A stretch of 64,000 nt of DNA from Rhizobium mesoamericanum STM3625 (lineage in GTDB: Bacteria > Pseudomonadota > Alphaproteobacteria > Rhizobiales > Rhizobiaceae). The stretch lies in assembly GCF_000312665.1 (NCBI RefSeq), contig NZ_HF536772.1:153006-217005 (forward strand), written 5' to 3'. Shown here piece after piece: positions 16,355-26,297 of this stretch. Numbering within the stretch: position 1 is the stretch's first letter; every line of letters begins with the position of its first letter. Position numbers and translations under genes: made by a program. A model generated the notes under the pieces. That model saw nothing but the letters and a program-made list of their open reading frames with translations. It was not told where the DNA came from and did no database searches.

Positions 16355-18250
16355 TCAGTTCGACTCGAACTTCCGCACTTCCATGAAGTTGACCGCGCTG
16401 CCGCTGAAGCGTGCGGGATCAATGGAGGCCGTTTTGGTGAAGCCTTCGGCATAAACCGAGGTCGGCTGGGCGCGAAGCGTCTGGCTGACAAAGCGCGGCG
16501 CCTTGACAGGCTTGGTGATCATCTCCATGCGGGAGTTGGTGAGAGCCCACTGCGAGATGATCTTCTGCGTCAGCTTCGGCTCGGTGCGAATTGTCGCACG
16601 GCTGGCGTCGGCCTGCGCGGCCTCATGCTTCGTCGGGCGGCCACCCTTGGTCGGCATGCCCTGCGACAAGGCACTAGCATCCGACGGCTTTGGTGCATCG
16701 AAGGCATCACCGAAGCTTGCAGGCTTCGTGGCAGGAGCAAGAGAGGCAAGCTGGAGCGGCGGCTTTTCACTCGGAACCTTTTGCGGCATTGCCGCGTTAA
16801 TTGCCTGCTCGACGCTCGCGACCGGCGCCTGGTTGGAGGCAACCTGGCGGTCGCCATCAGTATTTTGGTGGTCAAGAGCATCGGCAACGGCCGGAGAAAG
16901 CGTATCCTCCTGGTCTGCCACGTCGTCGGCTTCAGCATCGGCATCCGCCGCGGCGAGAAGCTTTTCGGCAAGCGCCGGTCGTTCAGCCGGCGTTGGAACC
17001 GCTGCGAGATTCCCCGTCATCGCAGACGGATCGGCCGAAGCGACTTCCGCGTCGCCCGGAGAGCGGCGTGGTCCAAGCAGAGAAGGAATCGGTACGCTAT
17101 AGGCGCTAAGATCAGCGAACTGCTGTTGGCCTTGCTCGGTCACAGCAGAAAGCGCTTGTTGCGCTGCGTTTCCGGACTGCGGAGCGAGGAGGGCGCTTGC
17201 CATCTCGCTACCGCCAGGCTGATTGGCGAACGCCGGACGCACCTGCGGAACCGGCGCGTTGACATTTGCGACTTCCGTAGCCTGCGCGGGCGCCTGCTCG
17301 CCGGGATCGGCGGCGTTTGGCATGTCAGCCTTCGGCGGCGACGACTTCGCGACAGCCACTCCTGCGCTGCTATCATCATCAGAACTGTCTTCGGCTTCAT
17401 CCGCGCCGCCGCCAAACAGGGCAGCAAATAGTGTCTTATGCTTCGGCTGATCGCCTGACGACGAGCCCGTATAGGCGCCGGAGCTTGCCATCTCCACTTG
17501 CGTCGAGCTCACACGGCGCTTGTAATCGGCCACAGCCTGCTCGTAACCCGGCAGCGGACGGCCATCCGATGGGATGTGCATCGTATTGCCGTTTGGGAAC
17601 AGCCTGACGAGTTCTTCGCGGCTCATGCGCGGCCACGCGCGAACGCCGCCGACGTCCATGTGAACGAAAGGAGAGCCGGATTTTGGATAGAATCCAACGC
17701 CACCAACCTGCATTTTCATGCCAATGCCACGCAAAGTAGCCAGTTTGACGTCAGGAATGAAGAAATCCATCGCTTTGCCGAGCATGTGCTGGCTCTTCTC
17801 GGCGACGCCGGAATTACGCGAGCGCGCCTTCAACATGGCGTTGGTGGCAGGTGAACGGAAGCCGCAGACGACGTTAATGTAGTCGCGCGAGCCGCTCTGG
17901 CGATAAACTTCCCAGATGAGGTCGAAAAGGCGGGGGTCCATCCTCGTCGGCTGGTTCTTGCGCCAGTCACGAAGGAAGCGGTTCAACTGCTCGAGGCCCT
18001 TCGGGTCGAACCGGCCATTGCGTTTGTAGGTGATGACGGCCTTTTCACCGGTATGAATGAAGTAGAGTTTGAGACTGCGTGTTTCGCCGGCGGCTTCGGA
18101 AGGGGTGCCGACGAGAACCGGCGAGGAGATCACGAGTGCGAGAAGGGCGGCTAAAGCCGTCCTAAAAACCTTTCCGCAAAGGTCCGTGTACCTAGTGCGC
18201 CCGTTCAAGCGCGAAGGCCTCGTATTCCCATTCAGATCCGGCAAACTCAT
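16355..18250 (-). CDS. DUF882 / M15-like cell wall peptidase with long disordered tail
   Basis: A 631-residue protein. A membrane or signal segment lies at about 29-54. The DUF882 (peptidase M15-like, YcbK/LAS fold) domain covers about 60-230, with zinc/catalytic motif H155-x6-D162 (SQHMLGKAMD) and HMD at 197-199 (GSPFVHMD). The remaining 400 residues are Ala/Pro/Ser-rich low-complexity sequence with scattered acidic patches, followed by a conserved end (QTLRAQPTSVYAEGFTKTA). The core resembles enzymes acting on peptidoglycan stem peptides. The family is often about 200-300 residues, so the tail is unusual, although rhizobial versions tend to be long. Confidence 0.85.
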   Translation of the reverse strand: MSLPDLNGNTRPSRLNGRTRYTDLCGKVFRTALAALLALVISSPVLVGTPSEAAGETRSLKLYFIHTGEKAVITYKRNGRFDPKGLEQLNRFLRDWRKNQPTRMDPRLFDLIWEVYRQSGSRDYINVVCGFRSPATNAMLKARSRNSGVAEKSQHMLGKAMDFFIPDVKLATLRGIGMKMQVGGVGFYPKSGSPFVHMDVGGVRAWPRMSREELVRLFPNGNTMHIPSDGRPLPGYEQAVADYKRRVSSTQVEMASSGAYTGSSSGDQPKHKTLFAALFGGGADEAEDSSDDDSSAGVAVAKSSPPKADMPNAADPGEQAPAQATEVANVNAPVPQVRPAFANQPGGSEMASALLAPQSGNAAQQALSAVTEQGQQQFADLSAYSVPIPSLLGPRRSPGDAEVASADPSAMTGNLAAVPTPAERPALAEKLLAAADADAEADDVADQEDTLSPAVADALDHQNTDGDRQVASNQAPVASVEQAINAAMPQKVPSEKPPLQLASLAPATKPASFGDAFDAPKPSDASALSQGMPTKGGRPTKHEAAQADASRATIRTEPKLTQKIISQWALTNSRMEMITKPVKAPRFVSQTLRAQPTSVYAEGFTKTASIDPARFSGSAVNFMEVRKFESN

Positions 18251-18424
18251 TCCCCGTCAGACAGCCGATGGTCCCCATTCATTACCGTTGGCCGTTAAAT
18301 GCGGTCACACGATGGCAAAAATGCCACACGTGATCAACCTTTTCTTTACATAGTGAACAGGCCACTAACAAGTGGTTTATGAATGGTAACAAAAGATGAT
18401 TGCCGGAGAGTTAATCTACAGGGT

Positions 18425-19978
18425 TTACGCGGCGTCCTTCTGCGGATTGTCCGGATCTATGCCGTAATCCTTGAGTTTTCGGTACAATGTGGATCGTCCG
18501 ATGCCCAGTTTCCGCGCCACTTGACTCATTTGCCCCCGGTAGAATTTAAGGGCGAATCGGATCAATTCCTCCTCTACATCCGCGAGCTTTCGCACATCTC
18601 CGGCAGGGTTTGTGCTCGCAATCGCGTTGTCTGGCGCCTCCGTGATTCGTGCAACGGCCTCATCGACGCTCGTCTGATGAGCTGGATACCTGCCGGTTGA
18701 AAGGTCGCTTTGCCGGTCATGGCGCATGTTGTCGGCGACCAACGCGAGGTGATCGGCGGCTTCGTATTCGGGCAGCTGTGCCGCAATCTGCGGGAAATCT
18801 ACCTCGGTCAGCTCGGCGCCCTCCGCAAGGACGACCGCGCGGAAGATCGCGTTCTCAAGCTGGCGGATATTGCCCGGCCAGTCGTATGCGGTGAGCAAAG
18901 CCAGGGCGCCGGCGCTGACCGACATACGTTGGCCGCCTTTCTGCTCGCTCGAGAAGCGCTCGGCGAAGACCCGCACCAGATGCGGAATGTCTTCCTTGCG
19001 CTTGCGAAGCGCCGGAATGGTGATCGGGAAGACATTCAGGCGATAGTAGAGGTCTTCGCGAAAGTGGCCGTTCTTGACCTCTTCGATCAGATCCTTGTTG
19101 GTCGCCGAAATCAGCCGGACGTTGACCTTGTGCGCCGTGCGTGCGCCAACGGTCTCGATTTCCCCCTGTTGGACGGCACGCAACAGCTTCACCTGAACCT
19201 CTAGCGGCAGGTCGCCAATTTCGTCGAGGAAGATGGTGCCGCCATCGGCTTCCATAAATTTGCCGATGTGGCGCTCGGTTGCGCCGGTGAATGCGCCCTT
19301 CTCGTGACCGAAAAGAATGCTTTCGACCAGATTGTGCGGGATAGCGCCGCAATTGACCGTGACGAATGGCTTGCCGGACCGATCGCTACCGGACTGGATG
19401 GCACGGGCCACCAGTTCCTTGCCGACGCCGGACTCGCCTTCGAGCACGACGGGAATGTTCGATTGCGCGGCGCGTTGCGCCAGATCGATTACGCGGAGCA
19501 TTGCCGGGCTTGCCGAAACTATGTCGTCGAAGCCGACGCTGCCGGAGCGCGACCGGCGGCCGGCACGCGCCTTGACCTCGCGCTGATCGAGCTTCAGGGC
19601 GTTCGAGATCGAGTTGGCGATCCGTTCGGGAGAGACAGGCTTGACGACGAAATCGAAAGCGCCGGCGCGCATCGCCTGCACCACGGTCTCGATGCCGCCC
19701 TGGCCCGTTTGCACGATCACCGGAACGTGCGTCCCGAATTCGTGCAGTGCCTCGAGGAACTCAAGACCCGTCATCTCGGGCATCATCAGGTCAAGAACGA
19801 TGACGTTGTAGAGGCCGCTGCCTCTTTTCACCATCTCCAACCCGATCCGGCCGTTTTCAGCCTGATGGACGACATGGCCGTGGCGCTCTATCGCGTTCTT
19901 GAGCAGTCGGCGCTGGATCGGATCGTCCTCGACGACGAGTATCTGCGCTGCTCCCTTGAGCTCATGGTAACCGGTCAT
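18425..19978 (-). CDS. Sigma-54-dependent response regulator (NtrC family)
   Basis: A 517-residue activator with receiver domain (about 11-125; Asp63 in VLDLMMPEM), AAA+ domain (about 155-385; Walker A GESGVGKE, the sigma-54 contact motif GAFTGA, Walker [12 protein letters not shown]) and a C-terminal Fis-type helix-turn-helix (about 470-505; [20 protein letters not shown]). It activates sigma-54 promoters after phosphorylation. No partner histidine kinase lies nearby. It is distinct from NtrC, NtrX and DctD by its C-terminal linker; the targets are unknown. It could not be linked to the nas promoter from sequence. Confidence 0.92.
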   Translation of the reverse strand: MTGYHELKGAAQILVVEDDPIQRRLLKNAIERHGHVVHQAENGRIGLEMVKRGSGLYNVIVLDLMMPEMTGLEFLEALHEFGTHVPVIVQTGQGGIETVVQAMRAGAFDFVVKPVSPERIANSISNALKLDQREVKARAGRRSRSGSVGFDDIVSASPAMLRVIDLAQRAAQSNIPVVLEGESGVGKELVARAIQSGSDRSGKPFVTVNCGAIPHNLVESILFGHEKGAFTGATERHIGKFMEADGGTIFLDEIGDLPLEVQVKLLRAVQQGEIETVGARTAHKVNVRLISATNKDLIEEVKNGHFREDLYYRLNVFPITIPALRKRKEDIPHLVRVFAERFSSEQKGGQRMSVSAGALALLTAYDWPGNIRQLENAIFRAVVLAEGAELTEVDFPQIAAQLPEYEAADHLALVADNMRHDRQSDLSTGRYPAHQTSVDEAVARITEAPDNAIASTNPAGDVRKLADVEEELIRFALKFYRGQMSQVARKLGIGRSTLYRKLKDYGIDPDNPQKDAA

Positions 19979-20186
19979 TGGTGCCTCACTTCATGCGAAA
20001 CCTGAGACGCACTCTGGCAGAAAGGCTTGAACATCCAGTTTTGAGAAACAATTGCATTTTAACATTTGTGGCGGGGTCGATTCCGACCTGAAACGGAGCT
20101 AGTGGGCCGCCGAAAGCCCCTTGATGCCAAGCCTTTAGGCGCATAGACAGTCAAACCTGTCGCAAAAGAGGAAGAGGACACCGACA

Positions 20187-22043
20187 ATGAAAAACATGCT
20201 CTCCGGCACCGCCATTAATTTTTCGGCAAGTTCCGCTGCCTCTGCGACTGATGCCGCGCTCGGCGACCTGCCGACCTGGAAATTGCAGGACCTCTATCCT
20301 TCTGCAACGTCCACGGCCTTTACGGGCGACATGGAGAAAGCAGGCCGGCAGGCAATCGCCTTCGAAGAGAAATGGAAGGGCAAGCTTGCCGACGCCGCGA
20401 CCAAGGAGGGTGCCGAGGGCATCGGTCAGGCGCTGAAGGAATACGAGGCGCTGGACGAGATCATCGGACGCCTCGGCTCCTTTGCCGGTCTCACCTATTT
20501 CTCCGACACATCGAACCCGGTGAACGGCAAGCTCTATGGCGACGCCCAGGCAAAGATCACCGAGTTCTCCAGCCACCTGCTGTTTTTCGCGCTCGAGCTC
20601 AATCGCATCGACGACGCCATCATCGATGCCTGCATGGCACACGACCCGGATGCAGGTCACTACCGCCCCTGGCTCATCGACCTGCGCAAGGACAAGCCCT
20701 ACCAGCTGGAGGACAAGCTGGAACAGCTGTTCCTGGAGAAGTCGATGACGTCGGCCGCCGCCTTCAACCGACTGTTCGACGAGACGATGGCTGAGCTACG
20801 CTTCGACGTCGACGGCGAAAAGCTGCCGCTCGAGGTCACGCTAAACATGCTTCAGGAAAAGGATCCGGAGGTCCGCCGCAAGGGCGCAATGGCGCTGGCG
20901 AAGACATTCAAGGAGAACCTTCGCGTCTTCACCCTCATCACCAACACGCTCGCCAAAGATAAGGACATCTCCGATCGCTGGCGCAACTTCGAGGACATTG
21001 CCGACAGCAGGCACCTTGCAAACCGCGTCGAGCGCGACGTGGTCGATGCGCTGGCCGCCGCCGTCAAGCAAGCCTACCCCCGCCTATCGCACCGCTATTA
21101 CAAAATGAAGGCGAAATGGCTCGGCATGGACCAGATGAACTTCTGGGATCGCAACGCGCCACTGCCGGAGACCTCAAATGCCGTCATTCCCTGGAACGAG
21201 GCGAGAGATACGGTTTTGTCAGCCTACAGCAACTTCGCCCCGGAAATGGCCGCGATCGCCAAGCGCTTCTTCGACGAACAGTGGATCGACGCGCCTGTTC
21301 GTCCTGGCAAGGCGCCGGGTGCCTTTGCCCATCCGACGGTCCCGTCGGCGCATCCTTATGTGCTCGTCAACTATCTCGGTAAGCCGCGCGACGTGATGAC
21401 GCTCGCCCACGAACTCGGCCACGGCGTGCATCAGGTTCTGGCTGGCGCCCAGGGCGCGCTGATGTGCCAGACGCCGCTGACACTCGCCGAAACCGCTTCC
21501 GTCTTCGGCGAAATGCTGACCTTCCGCGCCCTTCTCGACAACACCAAGGACAAGCGTGAGCGCAAGGCTATGCTTGCCCAGAAGGTCGAGGATATGATCA
21601 ATACGGTCGTACGCCAGATTGCCTTCTACGAGTTCGAGCGCAAGGTCCACACCGCCCGAAAGGCCGGCGAACTGACATCCGACGATATCGGCGAACTCTG
21701 GCTCTCCGTGCAGTCCGAGAGCCTGGGACCGGCGATCAAGATCTCAGAGGGCTACGAGACCTACTGGGCCTATATCCCGCACTTCATCCACTCGCCTTTC
21801 TACGTCTATGCCTATGCCTTCGGCGATTGCCTTGTGAATTCACTCTATGCCGTCTACCAGAAGGCCGACAGCGGCTTCCAGGAGAAGTATTTCGAGCTTC
21901 TGAAGGCCGGCGGCACCAAGCATCATTCGGAGCTCCTGAAGCCATTCGGCCTCGACGCCACCGATCCGTCGTTCTGGAGCAAGGGGTTGTCGATGATTGA
22001 AGGGCTGATCGACGAATTGGAAGCGCTTGATAAGAGCGCATAA
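20187..22043 (+). CDS. pepF: Oligoendopeptidase F (M3 family)
   Basis: A 618-residue zinc metallopeptidase. The HExxH motif is HELGHGVH at residues 408-415, with the third ligand Glu in the following helix (TASVFGEM). The N-terminal M3 helical lid region and C-terminal catalytic domain are complete. PepF cleaves short peptides in the cytoplasm for peptide recycling. The start follows GAGGACACCGACA, a moderate site. pabB begins 21 bases downstream on the same strand. Confidence 0.94.
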   Translation: MKNMLSGTAINFSASSAASATDAALGDLPTWKLQDLYPSATSTAFTGDMEKAGRQAIAFEEKWKGKLADAATKEGAEGIGQALKEYEALDEIIGRLGSFAGLTYFSDTSNPVNGKLYGDAQAKITEFSSHLLFFALELNRIDDAIIDACMAHDPDAGHYRPWLIDLRKDKPYQLEDKLEQLFLEKSMTSAAAFNRLFDETMAELRFDVDGEKLPLEVTLNMLQEKDPEVRRKGAMALAKTFKENLRVFTLITNTLAKDKDISDRWRNFEDIADSRHLANRVERDVVDALAAAVKQAYPRLSHRYYKMKAKWLGMDQMNFWDRNAPLPETSNAVIPWNEARDTVLSAYSNFAPEMAAIAKRFFDEQWIDAPVRPGKAPGAFAHPTVPSAHPYVLVNYLGKPRDVMTLAHELGHGVHQVLAGAQGALMCQTPLTLAETASVFGEMLTFRALLDNTKDKRERKAMLAQKVEDMINTVVRQIAFYEFERKVHTARKAGELTSDDIGELWLSVQSESLGPAIKISEGYETYWAYIPHFIHSPFYVYAYAFGDCLVNSLYAVYQKADSGFQEKYFELLKAGGTKHHSELLKPFGLDATDPSFWSKGLSMIEGLIDELEALDKSA

Positions 22044-22064
22044 GCTCTCGGTCCAAAGGCAGGC

Positions 22065-23225
22065 ATGACCAACGCTGGACGCTACGTTCTGTTCCGGGAT
22101 GACACGACCGGGCAAGTGATGCTCTTTTCCGATCCGTCGGAGATCATCATCGCTCGAACGCGCGCCGGGTTTCTCGCCGGCCTTGCCCGCATGGAAGAGG
22201 CAAAAGCTGCCGGCAAATGGCTGGCCGGATACATGGCCTATGAGGCCGGCTACGTCTTTGAGGAAAAGCTGGCCGCTTCCCTGCCGGAAGGCGGGGAAAC
22301 GCCGCTGCTCGCATTCGGCGTCTTCGATGCCCCCGAAGCTGATGCCCATCCGCTCGCGCAACCGGGACGGCGCAGCGAGATCGACGAGTTCTTGACCGAG
22401 CCCAAGGCCGGTTGGGATTTTGCAACATATCAAGAGCGCTTCGACCGCCTGCACTGGCACCTGCGCCAAGGCAATTGCTATCAGGCGAACCTCACTATGC
22501 CGATCGCCGCGCGCTGGAACGGCGATCCGCGCGCGGCCTTCTGGTCGTTGATCGAACGGCAGCCGGTGAAATACGGCGCGCTCGTCGATCTAGGCGGCCC
22601 CGTTCTCCTTTCGCGCTCTCCCGAACTCTTCTTCCGCACCGACGAGGAAGGCTGGATCGAAACCCACCCGATGAAGGGAACGGCGAAACGCGGGGCTGAC
22701 GATGCCGAGGACGCGGCCATCATCGCCGAGATGCGCGGGGACATCAAAACCCAGGCCGAGAATCGCATGATCGTCGATCTGCTGCGCAATGACATCTCGC
22801 GCATCACAGAGGTCGGCACCCTGGACGTCCCGAAGCTCTTCGACATCGAGACCTATCCGACCGTCCACCAGATGGTCAGCCACGTGCGGGCGAAACTCCT
22901 CCCCGAGCTGGCCATTCGCGACATCTTCGCCGCGCTCTTTCCCTGTGGATCGATCACCGGCGCGCCGAAGCTCAGCGCCATGCAGATCCTGCACGCGCTG
23001 GAAGACACGCCGCGCGACGCTTATTGCGGCGCTATCGGCATGATTGCGCCTAGCGGCGCCATGCGCTTTTCCGTCGCGATCCGCACCATCAGCCTTTACT
23101 CGGGCGGCAAGGCGGTCTTCAACGTCGGTGGCGGCATTGTCTTCGATTCCAGCGCCGAAGCCGAATACGAGGAGTGCCTTCTGAAAGCGCGGTTCGCGAT
23201 CGGCGATCAGGAGCTTAAGCGATGA
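22065..23225 (+). CDS. pabB: Aminodeoxychorismate synthase component I
   Basis: A 386-residue chorismate-binding enzyme (HPMKGTAKRG, NRMIVDLLRNDISRI, TVHQMVSHV, FPCGSITGAPKLSAM are diagnostic of PabB). It converts chorismate and ammonia/glutamine nitrogen to 4-amino-4-deoxychorismate for folate synthesis. The glutaminase partner PabA is not fused or adjacent. It overlaps the next gene, a class IV aminotransferase that likely supplies the lyase step, by ATGA. Confidence 0.92.
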   Translation: MTNAGRYVLFRDDTTGQVMLFSDPSEIIIARTRAGFLAGLARMEEAKAAGKWLAGYMAYEAGYVFEEKLAASLPEGGETPLLAFGVFDAPEADAHPLAQPGRRSEIDEFLTEPKAGWDFATYQERFDRLHWHLRQGNCYQANLTMPIAARWNGDPRAAFWSLIERQPVKYGALVDLGGPVLLSRSPELFFRTDEEGWIETHPMKGTAKRGADDAEDAAIIAEMRGDIKTQAENRMIVDLLRNDISRITEVGTLDVPKLFDIETYPTVHQMVSHVRAKLLPELAIRDIFAALFPCGSITGAPKLSAMQILHALEDTPRDAYCGAIGMIAPSGAMRFSVAIRTISLYSGGKAVFNVGGGIVFDSSAEAEYEECLLKARFAIGDQELKR

Positions 23226-23848
23226 CCGACTTCTCGCTGATCGAAACACTTCGCTGGGAACCGGAGGTTGGCTTCATCAGGCTGCGCCTGCATCTTGCGC
23301 GCCTCTCCCGCTCCGCCCGTCGTATCGGCTTTCCCGATGCCCAAAACGCCGCCGCAAAACTGGGGGTGGCCGTTTCCGGCGCAACGACTGCCCTGCGAAC
23401 GCGGCTGACGCTTGATCGGCTGGGGCGGATCGAGGTCACCGCGGCCCCCTTCGTACCGACGCCGGCCGGCACCCAATGGAAAGTACGGGTTGCCGACACT
23501 CGTCTCGATTCGAGCGACAGATTGCTGCGGCTGAAGACGACGCGACGCGGCGTTTACGAGACCGCCCGGGCCGAATTTTCGACATTTGAGGCTGACGAGG
23601 TTCTGCTTCTAAACGAAAGCGGCGAGGTGTGCGAAGGCACGATCACATCAGTCTTTCTAGATGATGGATCGGGCACGTTGCGCACGCCGCCAATTTCCTG
23701 CGGCCTGTTGGCCGGCGTATTGCGCACCGAACTGATCTGCCAGCGCAAGGCGCGTGTTGGACGCATATCAGTGACTGATCTGACGACCGGAACCCTTTAT
23801 ATGGGCAATTCGCTGCGCGGGCTGATCCCAGCCCAACTTGTCGGCTAG
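23222..23848 (+). CDS. pabC: Class IV aminotransferase, probable aminodeoxychorismate lyase
   Basis: A 208-residue PLP enzyme of fold type IV. Conserved parts are LIETLRWEPEVGF at the N-terminus, the lysine region RLKTTRRGVYE and LNESGEVCEGTITSVF, the class IV signature. It is shorter than typical PabC (about 270), which is common for the version paired with pabB in rhizobia. Expected reaction: 4-amino-4-deoxychorismate to p-aminobenzoate plus pyruvate. ATGA overlap with pabB supports the role. It overlaps the tail of the convergent diguanylate cyclase by four bases. Confidence 0.82.
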   Translation: MTDFSLIETLRWEPEVGFIRLRLHLARLSRSARRIGFPDAQNAAAKLGVAVSGATTALRTRLTLDRLGRIEVTAAPFVPTPAGTQWKVRVADTRLDSSDRLLRLKTTRRGVYETARAEFSTFEADEVLLLNESGEVCEGTITSVFLDDGSGTLRTPPISCGLLAGVLRTELICQRKARVGRISVTDLTTGTLYMGNSLRGLIPAQLVG

Positions 23849-24750
23849 GCCACGATTTTCAGTCGATCTCGGCCGCTCTGCTTGGCGTTGTATAGGGCTT
23901 CGTCCGCACGGGCATAGACCTCGCGCGCTGTCTCTCCCTGCCGCAACTCGGCCAATCCCGCGGAGCAGGTATAAGAGAAGCAAGGCACACTCGGTATCGG
24001 ACAAGCGCCCCGCACTATTGCGATGATACGTTCGATGATCAGCTCTGCCTGCGCCAAGGTCGTGTGGGGCAGGATCAGCATGAACTCCTCGCCGCCGATC
24101 CTCCCGAAGCTATCACGCCGGCGAATGACCGGCTGCACGCGGCGCGAGAAATCAATCAGCACATCGTCGCCGAATTGGTGGCCATAGATGTCATTGATGC
24201 GCTTGAAAAAGTCGAGGTCGATGATACAGATGCAGCCGACGCCTGCATCGGCGGAGCATTGATGCGCAATCAGGCTTTCTAACGCCGCCATCATGAAACG
24301 ACGGTTGGAAATGCCCGTCAGCTCGTCCGTCTGCAAGGCTCGCAACGCAAAATCGCGGTCCTGCCGCACATCGCGCTCGCTCTGCTTCAGATGCGTAATG
24401 TCGCTCGCGATGCACAGCATCCATCCGTCCTTCTGCACGGTCTCCGTCATCCAGAACCAGCGGCCGTCCACGACGTCCGTTTCGAACGCCCTAAACGGCA
24501 GTTTGCCGCGCCGCGATTGTGCGGAAACGAGCCATGTCTCGAAATCGGCGGCGCGAATGATCGTGCCCCGGCCCATCCGGGTGTTGCGACGCATGAGTTC
24601 CGACCACAAGGGCGTCTCGTCAGGTTCGATGGCGTAGGTCGAACGAAAAGCCGGGTTTGCATAGCGCAACCGATCTTCCTGATCATACATGGCGATCAGG
24701 ACGGCGCTATCATCCTGCAATTCGGCAAGCCGCTCAGATATCTGGGTCAT
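23845..24750 (-). CDS. PAS-GGDEF diguanylate cyclase
   Basis: A 301-residue protein with an N-terminal PAS domain (about 12-125; MYDQEDRLRYANPAF) and a GGDEF domain (about 135-300). The active site is GGEEF near residue 217, and RRRD five residues upstream forms an inhibitory I-site, so it is likely an active, product-inhibited c-di-GMP synthase. There are no transmembrane segments. The PAS input signal is unknown. The gene is single and convergent with pabC. Confidence 0.92.
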   Translation of the reverse strand: MTQISERLAELQDDSAVLIAMYDQEDRLRYANPAFRSTYAIEPDETPLWSELMRRNTRMGRGTIIRAADFETWLVSAQSRRGKLPFRAFETDVVDGRWFWMTETVQKDGWMLCIASDITHLKQSERDVRQDRDFALRALQTDELTGISNRRFMMAALESLIAHQCSADAGVGCICIIDLDFFKRINDIYGHQFGDDVLIDFSRRVQPVIRRRDSFGRIGGEEFMLILPHTTLAQAELIIERIIAIVRGACPIPSVPCFSYTCSAGLAELRQGETAREVYARADEALYNAKQSGRDRLKIVA

Positions 24751-24882
24751 CCTGTTGTTCCGGGCGTGCTGACATCAATGGTTCACACTTTCGAGCAGAA
24801 TCCTCAAAAGAATATGGATGGCTCCGCGCCGATTGAATATTCACATGCATCATTACGCAACACCCCGAAAGGAAATTTTGCG

Positions 24883-25167
24883 ATGTTCGTTCTCGCCCTG
24901 ACTTATGTGAAGCCGAACGAGGAAGCTGACAAGCACATGGAGCCGCACATGGCCTGGGTCAGGGAAGGCTATGCCAAAGGCTGGTTCCTGGCCTCCGGAC
25001 GCAAGGTGCCACGCACCGGCGGTGTGGTCCTCGCGATCGGACCGCGGGCCGAAATCGAAGCTTATGTCGCAGAAGATCCATTCACGGTGCACGGCGTCGC
25101 CAAATACGAAATCACCGAAGTCGCCATCACCAGGACGGCGGCGGGACTGGATGTTCTGACGAACTGA
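24883..25167 (+). CDS. YCII-related domain protein
   Basis: A 94-residue protein of the YCII family (ferredoxin-like fold; HMAWVREGYAKGWFLASGRKVPRTGG then DPFTVHGVAKYEI). The conserved His/Asp pair of YCII proteins is present (PHMAW and ...EDPF). The start at 24883 follows GAAAGGAAA; the longer upstream reading frame is not supported. Function in this branch is unknown. Confidence 0.85.
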   Translation: MFVLALTYVKPNEEADKHMEPHMAWVREGYAKGWFLASGRKVPRTGGVVLAIGPRAEIEAYVAEDPFTVHGVAKYEITEVAITRTAAGLDVLTN

Positions 25168-25278
25168 GTGACGAATCGGGCCGCCCGCTCGCTGCCTAGT
25201 TCCATCCGCCGGCACGATGCCAACCTGCCAGTGTTGATGGTCTTCCATAAGGGCACGTTGTCGGCATAGAGTGTGGCC

Positions 25279-26154
25279 ATGACGCGTCTGACCTACACGC
25301 CCTACTGCGGCTCCGCCCGACCCTTCACCATCGGATTGATGCCGCTCGATCTTGTTCGTTGGATCGAACCGGATAGCGACTGGGGACGCTATATCGGCGA
25401 GAAACGACGACTGGTCGAAACCCGTCGTGATGAGATTTTCGTCGCCGAGAAGGATACTGTTGAGGCGCAACAAGAGGTCCTTGACCTCCTGCAGGCCAAT
25501 CTTGCCGATTACCATCCGACGCGCCCCCACAGCGTCGCAGATGCCGCTGAGCAGGATGCGCCGCCGCTGCTGCGCGCCGGTCTGCTGGTGCAGGACGATC
25601 TCGTGATCATGCGACGCAGGGAAGACGGCTGGTATCTTGTAGCCGGCTTCGTCGCCTTCCCTTCCTCATGGTCGCTGCGCGAGAAATTCGGTCGCCCCAT
25701 GCATGCAATCCATGCAGACGTTCCCGGCTTCGGCGAAGGCACCCGTAACGCGGCGCTCATCACCCGTATCTTTGATAATCTGCAGATCTCACAGCCGGTT
25801 GAGCGACTGAACTGGTCCGTGAACGCCACGGACGATCTCTTCCTCCCGCTCTCCAAGCACCGCCGCCCGCCGTCTGCCGAACCGTTCACGCTCTCGGAGC
25901 GCTTTGCGCGGGTCGAGCGCCAGACGCTGCGCAAATTGCCGAAGTCAGCCGATATCCTTTTCACGATCCGCGTATATGTCGATCCGATTGCCGCGATCGC
26001 TTGCCATCCGAACGCCGGCAAACTCGCTGTCAGCTTCGCCGCGCAACTGGATGGCCTCGACGGGCACCAGGCGGCCTATAAAGGCCTAACATTGCAACGG
26101 GTGGAGCTCGCCGCGAAGCTTCGGGCGCTCGCAGACCCTCACTCTCCCGCCTGA
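25279..26154 (+). CDS. DUF3445 family protein (heme-dependent oxidative N-demethylase-like)
   Basis: A 291-residue protein matching DUF3445, renamed heme-dependent oxidative N-demethylase family after its characterised members. Visible family features include the early YTPYCGSARPFTIGLMPLD, VLDLLQANLADYHP, QDDLVIMRR, FPSSWSLREKFGRPMHAIHADVPG and a W/N-containing LNWSVNATDDLFLP. Start ATG 25279 is used; GTG 25273 is an alternative in frame. It stands alone; the native amine substrate cannot be inferred. Confidence 0.83.
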   Translation: MTRLTYTPYCGSARPFTIGLMPLDLVRWIEPDSDWGRYIGEKRRLVETRRDEIFVAEKDTVEAQQEVLDLLQANLADYHPTRPHSVADAAEQDAPPLLRAGLLVQDDLVIMRRREDGWYLVAGFVAFPSSWSLREKFGRPMHAIHADVPGFGEGTRNAALITRIFDNLQISQPVERLNWSVNATDDLFLPLSKHRRPPSAEPFTLSERFARVERQTLRKLPKSADILFTIRVYVDPIAAIACHPNAGKLAVSFAAQLDGLDGHQAAYKGLTLQRVELAAKLRALADPHSPA

Positions 26155-26297
26155 TATTTGTGTTCCCCGGTCCGTACGCTCTTTATTGTGACGCTGTTTT
26201 ATGGTTAGAGCCGGTCACTTCGCATGATCTGCGCCATTTCAGATGAATTCTAATTCTTAAGGCTTATCGCCTTCGTCGCCTTCCACAGGAGAAAAGA

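Noticed and set aside
26155..26297. speF-like leader before homospermidine synthase
   Set aside because: Short GGCTT/GCC repeats are present but no recognisable motif or terminator-antiterminator pair.
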